From the NCBI GenBank assembly GCA_017397825.1, contig JAFQHT010000092.1, forward strand, positions 1 through 64,000: a stretch of 64,000 nucleotides of DNA. Reading direction: 5' to 3'. This stretch comes from Bacillota bacterium (GTDB taxonomy: Bacteria; Bacillota; Clostridia; Peptostreptococcales; Anaerovoracaceae). Position 1 is the first letter of the stretch. The number at the start of each line of letters is the position of its first letter. A model generated the notes under the pieces. The model was not told the origin of the DNA, made no database searches, and was given only the letters and a program-made list of their open reading frames with translations. Below, in pieces: positions 33,013 through 41,095 of this stretch. A program made the position numbers and the translations under genes.

Positions 33013-34008
33013 TTATTTTGCCTCAGCAATTGCAACTGCTACTGCTACAGTCATACCAACCATAGGGTTGTTGCCTGCACCGATGAAGCCCATCATTGCC
33101 ACATGGGCAGGAACTGATGATGAACCTGCAAACTGTGCGTCAGAGTGCATTCTGCCCATGGTGTCAGTCATGCCGTATGATGCAGGACCCGCTGCCATGT
33201 TGTCAGGATGAAGTGTTCTTCCTGTACCGCCGCCGGAAGCAACGGAGAAGTACTTCTTGCCCTGTTCAACACATTCTTTTTTGTATGTGCCTGCTACAGG
33301 ATGCTGGAAACGTGTAGGGTTTGTGGAGTTTCCTGTGATAGAAACGTCAACCTTTTCTTTGTGCATGATTGCAACGCCTTCACGTACGTCGTCAGCACCG
33401 TAACATTTTACTGCAGCTCTTTCGCCCTTGGAGTAAGGGATTTCCTGAACAACTTTAAGTTCTCCTGTGTAGTAGTCGAACTGAGTCTGCACATAAGTGA
33501 AACCGTTGATTCTGGAGATGATCTGTGCTGCGTCCTTTCCGAGACCATTGAGAATTACGCGGAGAGGGTTCTTTCTGATTTTATTTGCGGATTTAGCAAT
33601 ACCGATAGCACCTTCTGCTGCTGCGAAGGATTCGTGTCCTGCAAGGAACGCGAAACACTCAGTTTCTTCTCTGAGGAGCATTGCTGCCAGATTGCCGTGG
33701 CCAAGACCTACCTTACGGTCTTCAGCTACAGATCCTGGAAGGCAGAAAGCCTGCAGTCCTTCACCGATTGCTTCAGCCGCTTCAGCAGCACCTGTGCAGC
33801 CTTTTTTAATTGCAATTGCAGCCCCTGCAACGTATGCCCAGCATGCGTCTTCAAAGCAGATTGGCTGAATATCCTTTACAATCTTATATGGGTCCAGACC
33901 TTTTTCTTCGCAGATTTTCTGTGCGTCTTCAAGTCCGGAAATTCCGTAAGCTGCAAGAGCCTTGTTGATTTTTTCAATCTTTCTGTCGTAGTTTTCAAAA
34001 GTAATCAT
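33013..34008 (-). CDS. GGGtGRT protein
   Basis: 331 residues from ATG 34008, nine bases after AGGAGG. The name-giving motif SVASGGGTGRTLHPDNM lies near residue 256, with GLGHGNLAAMLLREETECFAF and KVDVSITGNSTNPTRFQHPV before it. The family is found in anaerobic Firmicutes next to a NifU-like scaffold gene, as here. No function is established; conserved glycine-rich and cysteine positions make cluster or cofactor handling possible. It follows the NifU-like gene by 13 bases. Confidence 0.88.
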   Translation of the reverse strand: MITFENYDRKIEKINKALAAYGISGLEDAQKICEEKGLDPYKIVKDIQPICFEDACWAYVAGAAIAIKKGCTGAAEAAEAIGEGLQAFCLPGSVAEDRKVGLGHGNLAAMLLREETECFAFLAGHESFAAAEGAIGIAKSANKIRKNPLRVILNGLGKDAAQIISRINGFTYVQTQFDYYTGELKVVQEIPYSKGERAAVKCYGADDVREGVAIMHKEKVDVSITGNSTNPTRFQHPVAGTYKKECVEQGKKYFSVASGGGTGRTLHPDNMAAGPASYGMTDTMGRMHSDAQFAGSSSVPAHVAMMGFIGAGNNPMVGMTVAVAVAIAEAK

Positions 34009-34021
34009 GCTCTCACGCCTC

Positions 34022-34714
34022 CTATTCCTTACGCGGATCAATTGTCTTTACCGCATCATCAAATCTGCCGTACTTGCCGCTTGCTTTTTCGATGGCTTCC
34101 ATTGGGTCAACGCCCGCTTTGATTCCATCCATCATTCTGCCCAGATTTACATACTTGTAACCGATAATGTTTCCTTCTTCATCAAGGCCGACTTCAGTGA
34201 TATAACCTTCAGCAAGTTCAAGATATCTAGGTCCCTTTGCCTTAGTGGAGTAAATAGTACCCACCTGGCTTCTGTGACCCTTACCGAGGTCTTCAAGACC
34301 GGCACCGATTGCAAGACCGCCTTCTGAGAAAGCAGACTGGCTTCTGCCGTAAACAATCTGCAGGAAAAGTTCTCTCATTGCAGTGTTGATAGCATCGCAT
34401 ACAAGGTCAGTATTTAGAGCTTCCAGGAGTGTCTTGCCGATAAGGATTTCGCCTGCCATAGCTGCAGAGTGAGTCATACCGGAACATCCAAGTGTTTCAA
34501 CGAGAGCTTCTTCAATGATACCGTCCTTGATATTGAGAGTAAGCTTGCATGCGCCCTGCTGAGGTGCGCACCAGCCCACACCATGTGTCAGACCTGAAAT
34601 ATCGGAAACTTCTTTAACCTGCGTCCACTTGCCTTCCTGCGGAATCGGAGCAGGACCGTGATATGTGCCTTTGTTTACAGGGCACATGTTTTCTACTTCT
34701 TTTGTATAAACCAT
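34022..34714 (-). CDS. NifU/IscU-like iron-sulfur scaffold protein, partner of GGGtGRT
   Basis: 230 residues, longer than IscU (about 130). IscU-type segments are GVGWCAPQQGACKLTLNIKD, ALVETLGCSGMTHSAAMAGE and, later, YGRSQSAFSEGGLAIGAG. Cysteines at the scaffold positions (in GWCAP and LGCSG) are present, though the exact IscU cysteine triad is not conserved in the usual spacing. Annotated in related genomes as an iron-sulfur scaffold, but its own role is unknown. Start follows GGAGG; promoter at 34767-34794. Confidence 0.85.
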   Translation of the reverse strand: MVYTKEVENMCPVNKGTYHGPAPIPQEGKWTQVKEVSDISGLTHGVGWCAPQQGACKLTLNIKDGIIEEALVETLGCSGMTHSAAMAGEILIGKTLLEALNTDLVCDAINTAMRELFLQIVYGRSQSAFSEGGLAIGAGLEDLGKGHRSQVGTIYSTKAKGPRYLELAEGYITEVGLDEEGNIIGYKYVNLGRMMDGIKAGVDPMEAIEKASGKYGRFDDAVKTIDPRKE

Positions 34715-34766
34715 TTAATTTGCCTCCAGTTTTTCTGCAAAAATATATCGGATAGTTTCTATCACC

Positions 34767-34794
34767 ATTATAGCAGAACAATCACAAATGTCTA
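34767..34794 (-). promoter_or_regulatory. Promoter of the NifU-like/GGGtGRT operon
   Basis: Minus strand: TAGACA (34789-34794), 16-base spacer, TATAAT (34767-34772). Starts only 12 bases after the YgjV stop. Confidence 0.65.
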
Positions 34795-34805
34795 ACACTA
34801 AATTT

Positions 34806-35303
34806 TTATTTTTTTCCCTTTACAAGGAAAACCACTGTAGTGACTATTACAACAAGATTAGCTGCCACTCCTACCACATTAAGAACGACTACATTGAAAA
34901 CTGCAAAGAGAATTGTGCATATCATAAAAGCAATTTTCAGATCCCTCTCATTATCTTTAAATCTGAAAACCGCTATGGAATACTCCAGATTGGCAAGTAC
35001 CGGCAGCCATCCGAAAAAACCACGATTGTTAAACCATAAACCAAGCACTACGCCAAGTGCAATCAGACCCCATTCAACGATTTTGCTTTTACCCTCTTTT
35101 ATTGCAAAAAGATTCCTCAGGATGCTTACCCCGTTCTGAACCGCCGCACTGTATCCTTTAAGTGCAATGGCACCTATACCATAAATTGCCTGGCTGAGGC
35201 ACTGCACTATAAGCACCCCTCTGGCGGTCTTTCTCGATGAACTTACCGAGTCTGTTATCATAGCCAGAAGGCTGCATAAATTTCCTATTATTAGTCCTGT
35301 CAT
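34806..35303 (-). CDS. YgjV family inner membrane protein
   Basis: 165 residues from ATG 35303. Five or six membrane segments; the family block LIIGNLCSLLAMITDSVSSS followed by a helix with VLIVQCLSQAIYGIGAIALK is typical of the YgjV/Imp family of unknown function. Eight bases after the C_GCAxxG_C_C gene, with a weak ribosome site (AGAAGAA). Confidence 0.75.
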   Translation of the reverse strand: MTGLIIGNLCSLLAMITDSVSSSRKTARGVLIVQCLSQAIYGIGAIALKGYSAAVQNGVSILRNLFAIKEGKSKIVEWGLIALGVVLGLWFNNRGFFGWLPVLANLEYSIAVFRFKDNERDLKIAFMICTILFAVFNVVVLNVVGVAANLVVIVTTVVFLVKGKK

Positions 35304-35311
35304 TTTTTCTT

Positions 35312-35803
35312 CTAACTTTCTGCGTACTTTACTGCAAGTTCTGCACAATAGCCGATAATTTCCATGCAGTTTTTCTTACGTGGCTTTGAATCAAAATCAT
35401 CATACTGTTGTGACATTTCTCTGCAGATAAGAGTGCCGTATTTTGCTTCAATTTCTTCAATCATCTGGCCGAACACAGGATAAATATCCTGCTGAAGATG
35501 TCTTACCCTTTCAGCCATTTCTTCTTTCGGACCGAAAGGATCTCTGCGGCCTTTGATAAGACCAAGTGCAAGCACTGCACCAGTAATAGCGCCGCAGGTA
35601 TTCTTTGTGTGGCCCATTCCGCCTCCGAAACCTGTGGCCATACAGATTACTTCATCGGGCACATCCACTTCGTAAATATCCAGAAAAGTCCTCAGCACAC
35701 ATTCTGCGCAGTTCAGACCCTGTCTGAAATAATTCTTACCTGTGTCACGTGCCAGTTCCAGAAGTTCGTCATAATTCTTGTTTTGTGCAATTTCCTTTTT
35801 CAT
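35312..35803 (-). CDS. C_GCAxxG_C_C family redox protein
   Basis: 163 residues. The cysteine series LNCAECVLRTF, NTCGAITGAVLALG, LICREMS and NCMEIIGYCAEL matches the C_GCAxxG_C_C family, named for these spacings; members are thought to be redox or metal proteins and some carry selenocysteine. All positions here are cysteine with no in-frame TGA. Two bases downstream of the polysaccharide deacetylase gene and probably in its operon. Confidence 0.88.
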   Translation of the reverse strand: MKKEIAQNKNYDELLELARDTGKNYFRQGLNCAECVLRTFLDIYEVDVPDEVICMATGFGGGMGHTKNTCGAITGAVLALGLIKGRRDPFGPKEEMAERVRHLQQDIYPVFGQMIEEIEAKYGTLICREMSQQYDDFDSKPRKKNCMEIIGYCAELAVKYAES

Positions 35804-35804
35804 T

Positions 35805-37226
35805 TTATCCTCCGAAATATAGTTTTCCAGGCTCCAGTCCGCCGCCTTCTGCAGTAAGAAGCTGGCTGACCGTTACAAGCTGATATCCCTCTTCAAGAAT
35901 TGCAGGAATAACTTTTTCCATAGCATCCACGGTAGTCTTATGTATATCGTGGCAGAGAATTATATTGCCATCTTTAAGTCCATCCATGCAAGCTTTATAA
36001 ACTGCATCCACATTCTTATTTTTCCAGTCCAGCGTATCAACATTCCAGTTTATAGCACTGATTCCAAGTTCTTTCGCCACTGCTTTTACATCGTCATTGT
36101 ATGAGCCATAAGGCGGGCGCATAATTACAGGGTCCACACCGGTGGCCTTGTAAATTGCTGCACGAGGTTTCATAAACTGGTCTTCCAGCTCCTCATCAGT
36201 CAGTTTGGTAAGCTGGCGGTGATTCCAGCTATGGCCTGCCACTTCATGGCCGTCTGCAACTATTCTCTGCACAGTTTCAGTCCTCTTGCTTACCTGATTG
36301 CCCACCAGGAAGAAAGTTCCCTTTCCGCCATGCTCCTCAAATATATCAAGAAGCCTTTCTGTATATGCTCCCGGTCCGTCATCAAATGTAATTGCCACCA
36401 TAGGCTTGTCAGGGTCAATTTCTGCCTGCTGCGGAAGGATTACGGGAATATCCTCAGCACCGTCTTCCGGTGCAGGTTCTGTTTCTGCAGGTCCTATACC
36501 CTCTGCCAGCATACCTTTTAGCTGCTCAAAAGTAAAGGATACCACTCTGGTGCCGTCTGACATGGGACCGAATCTGCCCCTTTCCAGAGTGATTTCAAGG
36601 CCCTCTTCAGTAACTATCCAGCATTCGAGAAGTTCATCAGCATTGTACTCCTCAGTTACAGAAGCTGCATCTGCCGTCATACGCGCAAGTTCTTCAAGTT
36701 TATCTTCATGGACAACATCCCGGATGGTCATCATTTCCTCTCCATCCAGCCTGCCATTGAAAGTTTTTATAATGTCATAGGGATGGGCCATAAAAGGTGC
36801 ATTGTAAACTCCTGTAAGTTTTACTGAAGCCAGCTGTCCTTCGCTGACATGTGCCAGGTACTCTGCTGTAAGTTCAGCAGGCTGGCCATCATAAGCCTCA
36901 GTCTGCAATGTTTCCTGTTTATGTTCATCTGCAATCTGATTTACGTATTCTTCTATTTCCTTATCCAGCATGGCATTGCCTGTCACCGGATAAAGAATTC
37001 TCACCACGAAATCTTCTTCCATAACGATATAGCTGTTTTCATACTCAAATACACCTTCCGGTGTTTCATAGCGGTTGATTTCCGCAATGTATTCTTCCAG
37101 AACTTCGTTGCTGACTTCCTGGATTTCATCTGCAGGTTTCTGCACCCCGCAGCTACATAAAAGAACTGCCAGTAAAACTACCAGCAGCAGAGAAATAGTT
37201 TTTCCAGTAATAATTTTCTTGCCCAT
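35805..37226 (-). CDS. Polysaccharide deacetylase lipoprotein with N-terminal DUF3298-like domain
   Basis: 473 residues. Signal peptide with lipobox LLCSC, then an N-terminal domain (about 45-235) of the DUF4163/DUF3298 type also found in RsiV, a linker rich in Pro/Glu, and a C-terminal NodB deacetylase domain. Catalytic motifs seen: VAITFDDGPGAYTERLLDIF, GHEVAGHSWNHRQLTK (zinc histidines), MRPPYGSYND, WNVDTLDWKNKN and ILCHDIHKTTVDAM. It probably removes acetyl groups from cell wall or surface sugars. The DUF3298 half could bind the substrate. Confidence 0.9.
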   Translation of the reverse strand: MGKKIITGKTISLLLVVLLAVLLCSCGVQKPADEIQEVSNEVLEEYIAEINRYETPEGVFEYENSYIVMEEDFVVRILYPVTGNAMLDKEIEEYVNQIADEHKQETLQTEAYDGQPAELTAEYLAHVSEGQLASVKLTGVYNAPFMAHPYDIIKTFNGRLDGEEMMTIRDVVHEDKLEELARMTADAASVTEEYNADELLECWIVTEEGLEITLERGRFGPMSDGTRVVSFTFEQLKGMLAEGIGPAETEPAPEDGAEDIPVILPQQAEIDPDKPMVAITFDDGPGAYTERLLDIFEEHGGKGTFFLVGNQVSKRTETVQRIVADGHEVAGHSWNHRQLTKLTDEELEDQFMKPRAAIYKATGVDPVIMRPPYGSYNDDVKAVAKELGISAINWNVDTLDWKNKNVDAVYKACMDGLKDGNIILCHDIHKTTVDAMEKVIPAILEEGYQLVTVSQLLTAEGGGLEPGKLYFGG

Positions 37227-37260
37227 TTCATCCCTCGTTCTTTGTTCTTTTTATGATTTT

Positions 37261-38190
37261 TTATCCGTAGATATACTTTTCTGCCTGAACTGCAGCGATT
37301 GCTCCGTCAGAAACAGAAGTAACCACCTGACGCAGGCTCTTCTTTCTTACATCGCCTGCCGCAAATACTCCCGGCACACTGGTTTTCATATCTTCGTCTG
37401 TAATGATATATCCTTTTTCCATTGCCAGTTTGCCCTCAAAAAGCTCAGAGTTAGGTCTGAATCCTACAAACACGAAGATACCGAAAGTTCCGTCTGCAGG
37501 ATCTGCTGTGATTTCAGCAGTTTCACCTGTTTTCAGATTTCTTACAACCATTGACTCAACCAGATCACCGCCCTTGATTTCCTCAACTACAGTATCCCAC
37601 ATGAAATTAATTTTTTCATTTTCAAAGGCCTTTTTCTGAATTGACTTGGCTGCCCGGAGCTGATCTCTTCTGTGAATAATAGTAACCTTTTTGGCGAATT
37701 TGGTCAAGTGTAAAGCTTCTTCAACTGCAGCATCTCCACCGCCGATTACAAAAACTTCCAGCCCTTCAAAAAACGGTCCGTCACATGTTGCACAGAATGA
37801 AATCCCTCTGCCTGCAAATTCTTCTTCGCCGGCACAGCCTACAGAAAGGGAACGTGCACCTGATGCAACAATAAGTGCCTTGGCACGGTACTCTCCGCCA
37901 GCTGTTTTCACTACTTTTTCCTCACCGTCCAGCACAACATCTGTCACGGTATCATAGATGTGTTCCACACCAAACTTCTGATTCTGGCGTACCATACGTT
38001 CTATAAGAGAAGGGCCGCTTTCGCCTTCCACTGCTCCCGGATAATTCTCAATTTCGCCTGTGATGACAATCTGTCCTCCAGCTCTTTCTTTTTCTATAAG
38101 CAATGTGCTCAGATTTGCTCTGCCTGCATATAATCCTGCGGAAAGGCCTGCCGGACCGCCGCCGATAATAATCACGTCATATTTTTTCAT
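37261..38190 (-). CDS. trxB: Thioredoxin-disulfide reductase
   Basis: 309 residues. FAD motif IIGGGPAGLSAGLYAGRANL at residues 8-27, redox-active pair in GISFCATCDGPFFEG near 131-134, NADPH motif VIGGGDAAVEEALHLTKFA, and the C-terminal GVFAAGDVRKKSLRQVVT FAD loop. It reduces thioredoxin with NADPH (or reduced flavodoxin/ferredoxin in some anaerobes). No thioredoxin gene lies adjacent. Confidence 0.95.
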   Translation of the reverse strand: MKKYDVIIIGGGPAGLSAGLYAGRANLSTLLIEKERAGGQIVITGEIENYPGAVEGESGPSLIERMVRQNQKFGVEHIYDTVTDVVLDGEEKVVKTAGGEYRAKALIVASGARSLSVGCAGEEEFAGRGISFCATCDGPFFEGLEVFVIGGGDAAVEEALHLTKFAKKVTIIHRRDQLRAAKSIQKKAFENEKINFMWDTVVEEIKGGDLVESMVVRNLKTGETAEITADPADGTFGIFVFVGFRPNSELFEGKLAMEKGYIITDEDMKTSVPGVFAAGDVRKKSLRQVVTSVSDGAIAAVQAEKYIYG

Positions 38191-38257
38191 AGTAATTTCT
38201 CCTTTTTATATCTTAGTCCTGAATTTTCTGTAAAAATTTTTTATTTTATATATAATA

Positions 38258-38299
38258 AATACCCGCCTTACGGTCTTTTTAACCGCATGACGGGTATTT
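38258..38299 (-). terminator. Terminator after sigG
   Basis: Outer stem AATACCCG/CGGGTATT and inner CGGT/ACCG pairs between 38258 and 38299, followed on the minus strand by TTTATT; directly behind the sigG stop. Confidence 0.7.
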
Positions 38300-38300
38300 T

Positions 38301-39071
38301 TTACACATATTTCCTCATATATTTAAGGGCATTTTTTTCAAGACGGCTGACCTGCGCCTGACTTATGGATATTTCCCGGGCAACTTCCATCTGCGTTTTT
38401 CCTTCGAAAAATCTCATGTTAAGGATGTGCCGTTCTCTCGGGCTTAACTTTTTCATTGCTTCCGAAAGGGAAAGGTTCTCAATCCAGCGTGCATCAGTAT
38501 TTTTCGTGTCCTGTACCTGGTCCATAACATAAATTGCATCTCCATCATCATGAAATACCGGTTCGAACAAAGACACCGGTTCCTGAATAGATTCAAGTGC
38601 CATAACCACATCTTCACGTTCTGCACCCAGCTCCTCTGCGATTTCAGCCACAGTCGGCTCTCTGAGCAGTCTGCTTGAAAGTGCCTCTTTTGCCTGCAGC
38701 GCTCTGTATGCAAGATCTCTCATTGACCTTGAAACCCTTATTGAATTATTATCTCTGAGATATCTTCTTATTTCACCTATTATCATAGGCACCGCATAGG
38801 TACTGAATTTTACTCCATGACTTGTGTCAAAATTGTCCAAAGCCTTGATCAGTCCGATGCATCCTACCTGAAAAAGATCGTCCGGATTCTCTCCTCTGTT
38901 GGAAAATCTCTGTATAACGCTGAGAACCAGCCTGAGATTCCCCTGAATAAATTTATCTCTGGTCTCTTTATCACCGGCTTTGACCTTTTCAATCATTTCC
39001 ATCATTTCAGCCTCTTTGTAAAGAGGTAAATTGGCAGTGTTTACACCGCAGATTTCAACTTTGTTTGCCAT
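38301..39071 (-). CDS. sigG: RNA polymerase sporulation sigma factor G
   Basis: 256 residues, late forespore sigma factor. MANKVEICGVNTANLPLYKE at the N-terminus is typical of SigG and holds the determinant for its regulators; region 2 has DDLFQVGCIGLIKALDNFD and SIRVSRSMRDLAYRALQ, region 4 has AREISISQAQVSRLEKNA. It lies 83 bases downstream of sigE in the conserved spoIIGA-sigE-sigG order. Confidence 0.97.
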   Translation of the reverse strand: MANKVEICGVNTANLPLYKEAEMMEMIEKVKAGDKETRDKFIQGNLRLVLSVIQRFSNRGENPDDLFQVGCIGLIKALDNFDTSHGVKFSTYAVPMIIGEIRRYLRDNNSIRVSRSMRDLAYRALQAKEALSSRLLREPTVAEIAEELGAEREDVVMALESIQEPVSLFEPVFHDDGDAIYVMDQVQDTKNTDARWIENLSLSEAMKKLSPRERHILNMRFFEGKTQMEVAREISISQAQVSRLEKNALKYMRKYV

Positions 39072-39154
39072 AGTTACATACCCATCCCTTAACTTTTTTC
39101 TTACTGTTATGTAGTTTGTTATGTACTATGACAGGCCTTTTCATACAGACCAGT

Positions 39155-39886
39155 TTAACCCAGTTTGCGGATTTCTCTCTGAAGCCTTGTGATTATGCGC
39201 TTTTCAAGCCGCGATATGTATGACTGTGAAATTCCAAGTTTGTCTGCTACTTCTTTCTGAGTCATTTCCCTGCCGCTTTTAAGACCGAAACGCATTTCCA
39301 TCAGTTCCTTTTCCCTTGGTGCAAGCCTGCTCATGGCAATGTGCAGAAGTTTCCTGTTGGTCTCTTCCTCAATGCGCTGAGATACCACATCGTTATCAGT
39401 TCCAAGAATATCGCTGAGCAGTAGTTCATTTCCGTCCCAGTCCACATTAAGGGGTTCATCAAGGCTCACTTCACTTTTTATTCTGGTGGTACGCCGCAGA
39501 TACATGAGAATTTCATTTTCGATGCACCTTGAGGCATAGGTTGCCAGTTTGATTTTTTTGTCCGGTTTGAAAGTATTTACAGCTTTAATAAGTCCGATAG
39601 TTCCTATTGAAATAAGATCCTCCACATTAACACCTGCATTCTCAAACTTCCGGGCAATGTAAACCACAAGCCGCAGATTATGCTCGATAAGCACGCTTCT
39701 GGCATTCTGATCACCACCTGCATATGCCATAAGCATCTTTTCCTCCTCTTCCGGCGAAAGGGGCGGAGGAAGGACCTCACTTCCGCCGATATAGTAAACA
39801 CTCCTGCTGAACTTAAGGGCAAAAGAATAAAAAATCCTTTCTACCCTGTCCGTCAGACTGCTGACAAGTTTATGTAATTTCTTCAT
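39155..39886 (-). CDS. sigE: RNA polymerase sporulation sigma factor E precursor
   Basis: 243 residues, early mother-cell sigma factor. About 27 N-terminal residues form an amphipathic pro-sequence ([20 protein letters not shown]) before the conserved [19 protein letters not shown], so it is made as inactive pro-sigma E and cut by SpoIIGA encoded upstream. Region 2 has [20 protein letters not shown] and region 4 [18 protein letters not shown] 39886 follows GGGAGG inside the end of spoIIGA (17-base overlap). Confidence 0.97.
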   Translation of the reverse strand: MKKLHKLVSSLTDRVERIFYSFALKFSRSVYYIGGSEVLPPPLSPEEEEKMLMAYAGGDQNARSVLIEHNLRLVVYIARKFENAGVNVEDLISIGTIGLIKAVNTFKPDKKIKLATYASRCIENEILMYLRRTTRIKSEVSLDEPLNVDWDGNELLLSDILGTDNDVVSQRIEEETNRKLLHIAMSRLAPREKELMEMRFGLKSGREMTQKEVADKLGISQSYISRLEKRIITRLQREIRKLG

Positions 39887-40670
39887 TAAGAACCTCCCTG
39901 CTGAGCAGCACCTCAAAATCCTCAAAATCTTCTTCGTAAAAGGCAATTACTGACTTTTTGTAAACTCTGCCGCCGAATTGTATTTCGTCTGTGCGGAAAC
40001 CATTCAGCATTCCTTTTTCTGTGCCTACAGCATGATAAGGAACTGTAACAAACCGTTCCGGCGGAATGCCGCCTTCCAGCTTCATGGCCGCCGTTTTTCC
40101 CATCAGATTCACAGGCCTGCCTGTAAGAGGCTCTTTCAGACTGTTTCCCGAATCTGCCAGAGCCTCAAACACATATTGCCGGCCATTTATTAATATAAAC
40201 ACATCTCCCCTGGTGATAACTGCGTTTCTTCTCTCCCTCACAATTTTTATGAACCCCCACGTAATCCAGAAAGCCAAGCTTCCCCACCCGAAAATCTTTC
40301 CATAAGTTAGTGGCGGCATATACAGGGCGCCATTGCCGCTGACAGCTGCTATTTCCTGCCAGAGTAAAAATGCCATGGCCGCCCCGCCTGAAAGGAAAGT
40401 CAAGGAAACAAAAACAATGGTCTTTTTTACAATACCCCTTGTGCCGAAGCATACAGCCACTGCTGCAAGAGCAATAATTACTCTTACCAATACGGCTGCC
40501 AGTCCGCCTGCGCCCAGAAAAATTGTAAAGCCTCCTGCGCCGCATACAGTGCCTGCTGCTGCCAGCCTCAGCCGGCTTATCCGTCCATCTGCAAGTTTCG
40601 CTGTGAGACACAGCAAAACCACTCCGGTCACAAAGTTTTCAAGAAAAAGATATTCTCCGTAAATAACCAC
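39870..40670 (-). CDS. spoIIGA: Sigma-E processing peptidase SpoIIGA
   Basis: 266 residues from GTG 40670, which follows GCGAGGT; the open frame further upstream has no ribosome site and crosses the promoter. The N-half has five membrane helices starting [20 protein letters not shown], and the C-half is an aspartic protease domain with [18 protein letters not shown] near residue 171 (catalytic Asp in DSGN). It cleaves pro-sigma E at the septum after a signal from the forespore protein SpoIIR. Confidence 0.92.
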   Translation of the reverse strand: MVIYGEYLFLENFVTGVVLLCLTAKLADGRISRLRLAAAGTVCGAGGFTIFLGAGGLAAVLVRVIIALAAVAVCFGTRGIVKKTIVFVSLTFLSGGAAMAFLLWQEIAAVSGNGALYMPPLTYGKIFGWGSLAFWITWGFIKIVRERRNAVITRGDVFILINGRQYVFEALADSGNSLKEPLTGRPVNLMGKTAAMKLEGGIPPERFVTVPYHAVGTEKGMLNGFRTDEIQFGGRVYKKSVIAFYEEDFEDFEVLLSREVLNEEIT

Positions 40671-40689
40671 TTTTTTACCTCGCCTGCTT

Positions 40690-40723
40690 ATCATACAACA
40701 AATGAATTGCAAAACTTGTCGAA
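40690..40723 (-). promoter_or_regulatory. spoIIG promoter: Spo0A box overlapping a -35 with a 21-base spacer
   Basis: On the minus strand TCGACA (40717-40722) and TATGAT (40690-40695) lie 21 bases apart, too far for a normal sigma-A promoter. The -35 overlaps an exact 0A box (TGTCGAA at 40717-40723 on the plus strand). The Bacillus spoIIG promoter has the same plan: a sigma-A promoter with a 22-base spacer, switched on by Spo0A~P at the -35. Confidence 0.75.
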
Positions 40724-40760
40724 AGTAGTCAGCATGAAAAAAATATTTTTCCGGTCCATG

Positions 40761-40786
40761 CAAAAGGCGCACCCTCCGGCACGCCT
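40761..40786 (-). terminator. Terminator of the dacF-DUF3343 operon
   Basis: Stem AGGCG-CC/GG-CGCCT with two internal mismatches between 40765-40773 and 40778-40786, then TTTTG on the minus strand; starts inside the DUF3343 stop codon. Weak U tract. Confidence 0.45.
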
Positions 40787-41076
40787 CATTTCACCTTTTT
40801 ATATTTCTTAAAATTTCTGTCTTCTCTTTCTATGAGATAAATTCCTTTGCTCACAATCTGTTTTTCATCCAGCACTTTTTTTACCCGCTGTATGGAGTCA
40901 GTTCTCAGATACAGCCCTGTCCCGCAGGATGAAATAAGCTCCGGCGGAAGTTTTTTCAGTGTGGAACTGATGCCTCGCTGCTCCAGCATATCTCTTGCGT
41001 ATGCCGCTTTGTAGAAAGATGAAAAAGACAGAATATACTCTTTTGCCGCGCCTTCCGGCTGCAGAAATTTTTCCAC
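40786..41076 (-). CDS. DUF3343 (putative Se/S carrier-like) protein
   Basis: 96 residues from GTG 41076, eight bases after AAAGGAG; earlier in-frame codons overlap dacF and lack a ribosome site. A DUF3343 domain occupies residues 10-85: YILSFSSFYKAAYARDMLEQ and LPPELISSCGTGLYLRTDSI, where the cysteine-glycine pair is the conserved site. The family is proposed to carry sulfur or selenium, without direct proof. Ends in a basic tail. Same operon as the D,D-carboxypeptidase. Confidence 0.78.
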   Translation of the reverse strand: MEKFLQPEGAAKEYILSFSSFYKAAYARDMLEQRGISSTLKKLPPELISSCGTGLYLRTDSIQRVKKVLDEKQIVSKGIYLIEREDRNFKKYKKVK

Positions 41077-41095
41077 AATAATCGCTCCTTTACTG

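Noticed and set aside
33208..34122. 304-codon plus-strand open frame over the GGGtGRT gene
   Set aside because: Cysteine- and phenylalanine-rich shadow of the minus-strand gene's codon pattern, without ribosome site or family match.
38191..38257. TTTACA-18-TATAAA as a trxB promoter
   Set aside because: The transcript would start inside or after the ribosome site, so the fit is probably chance.
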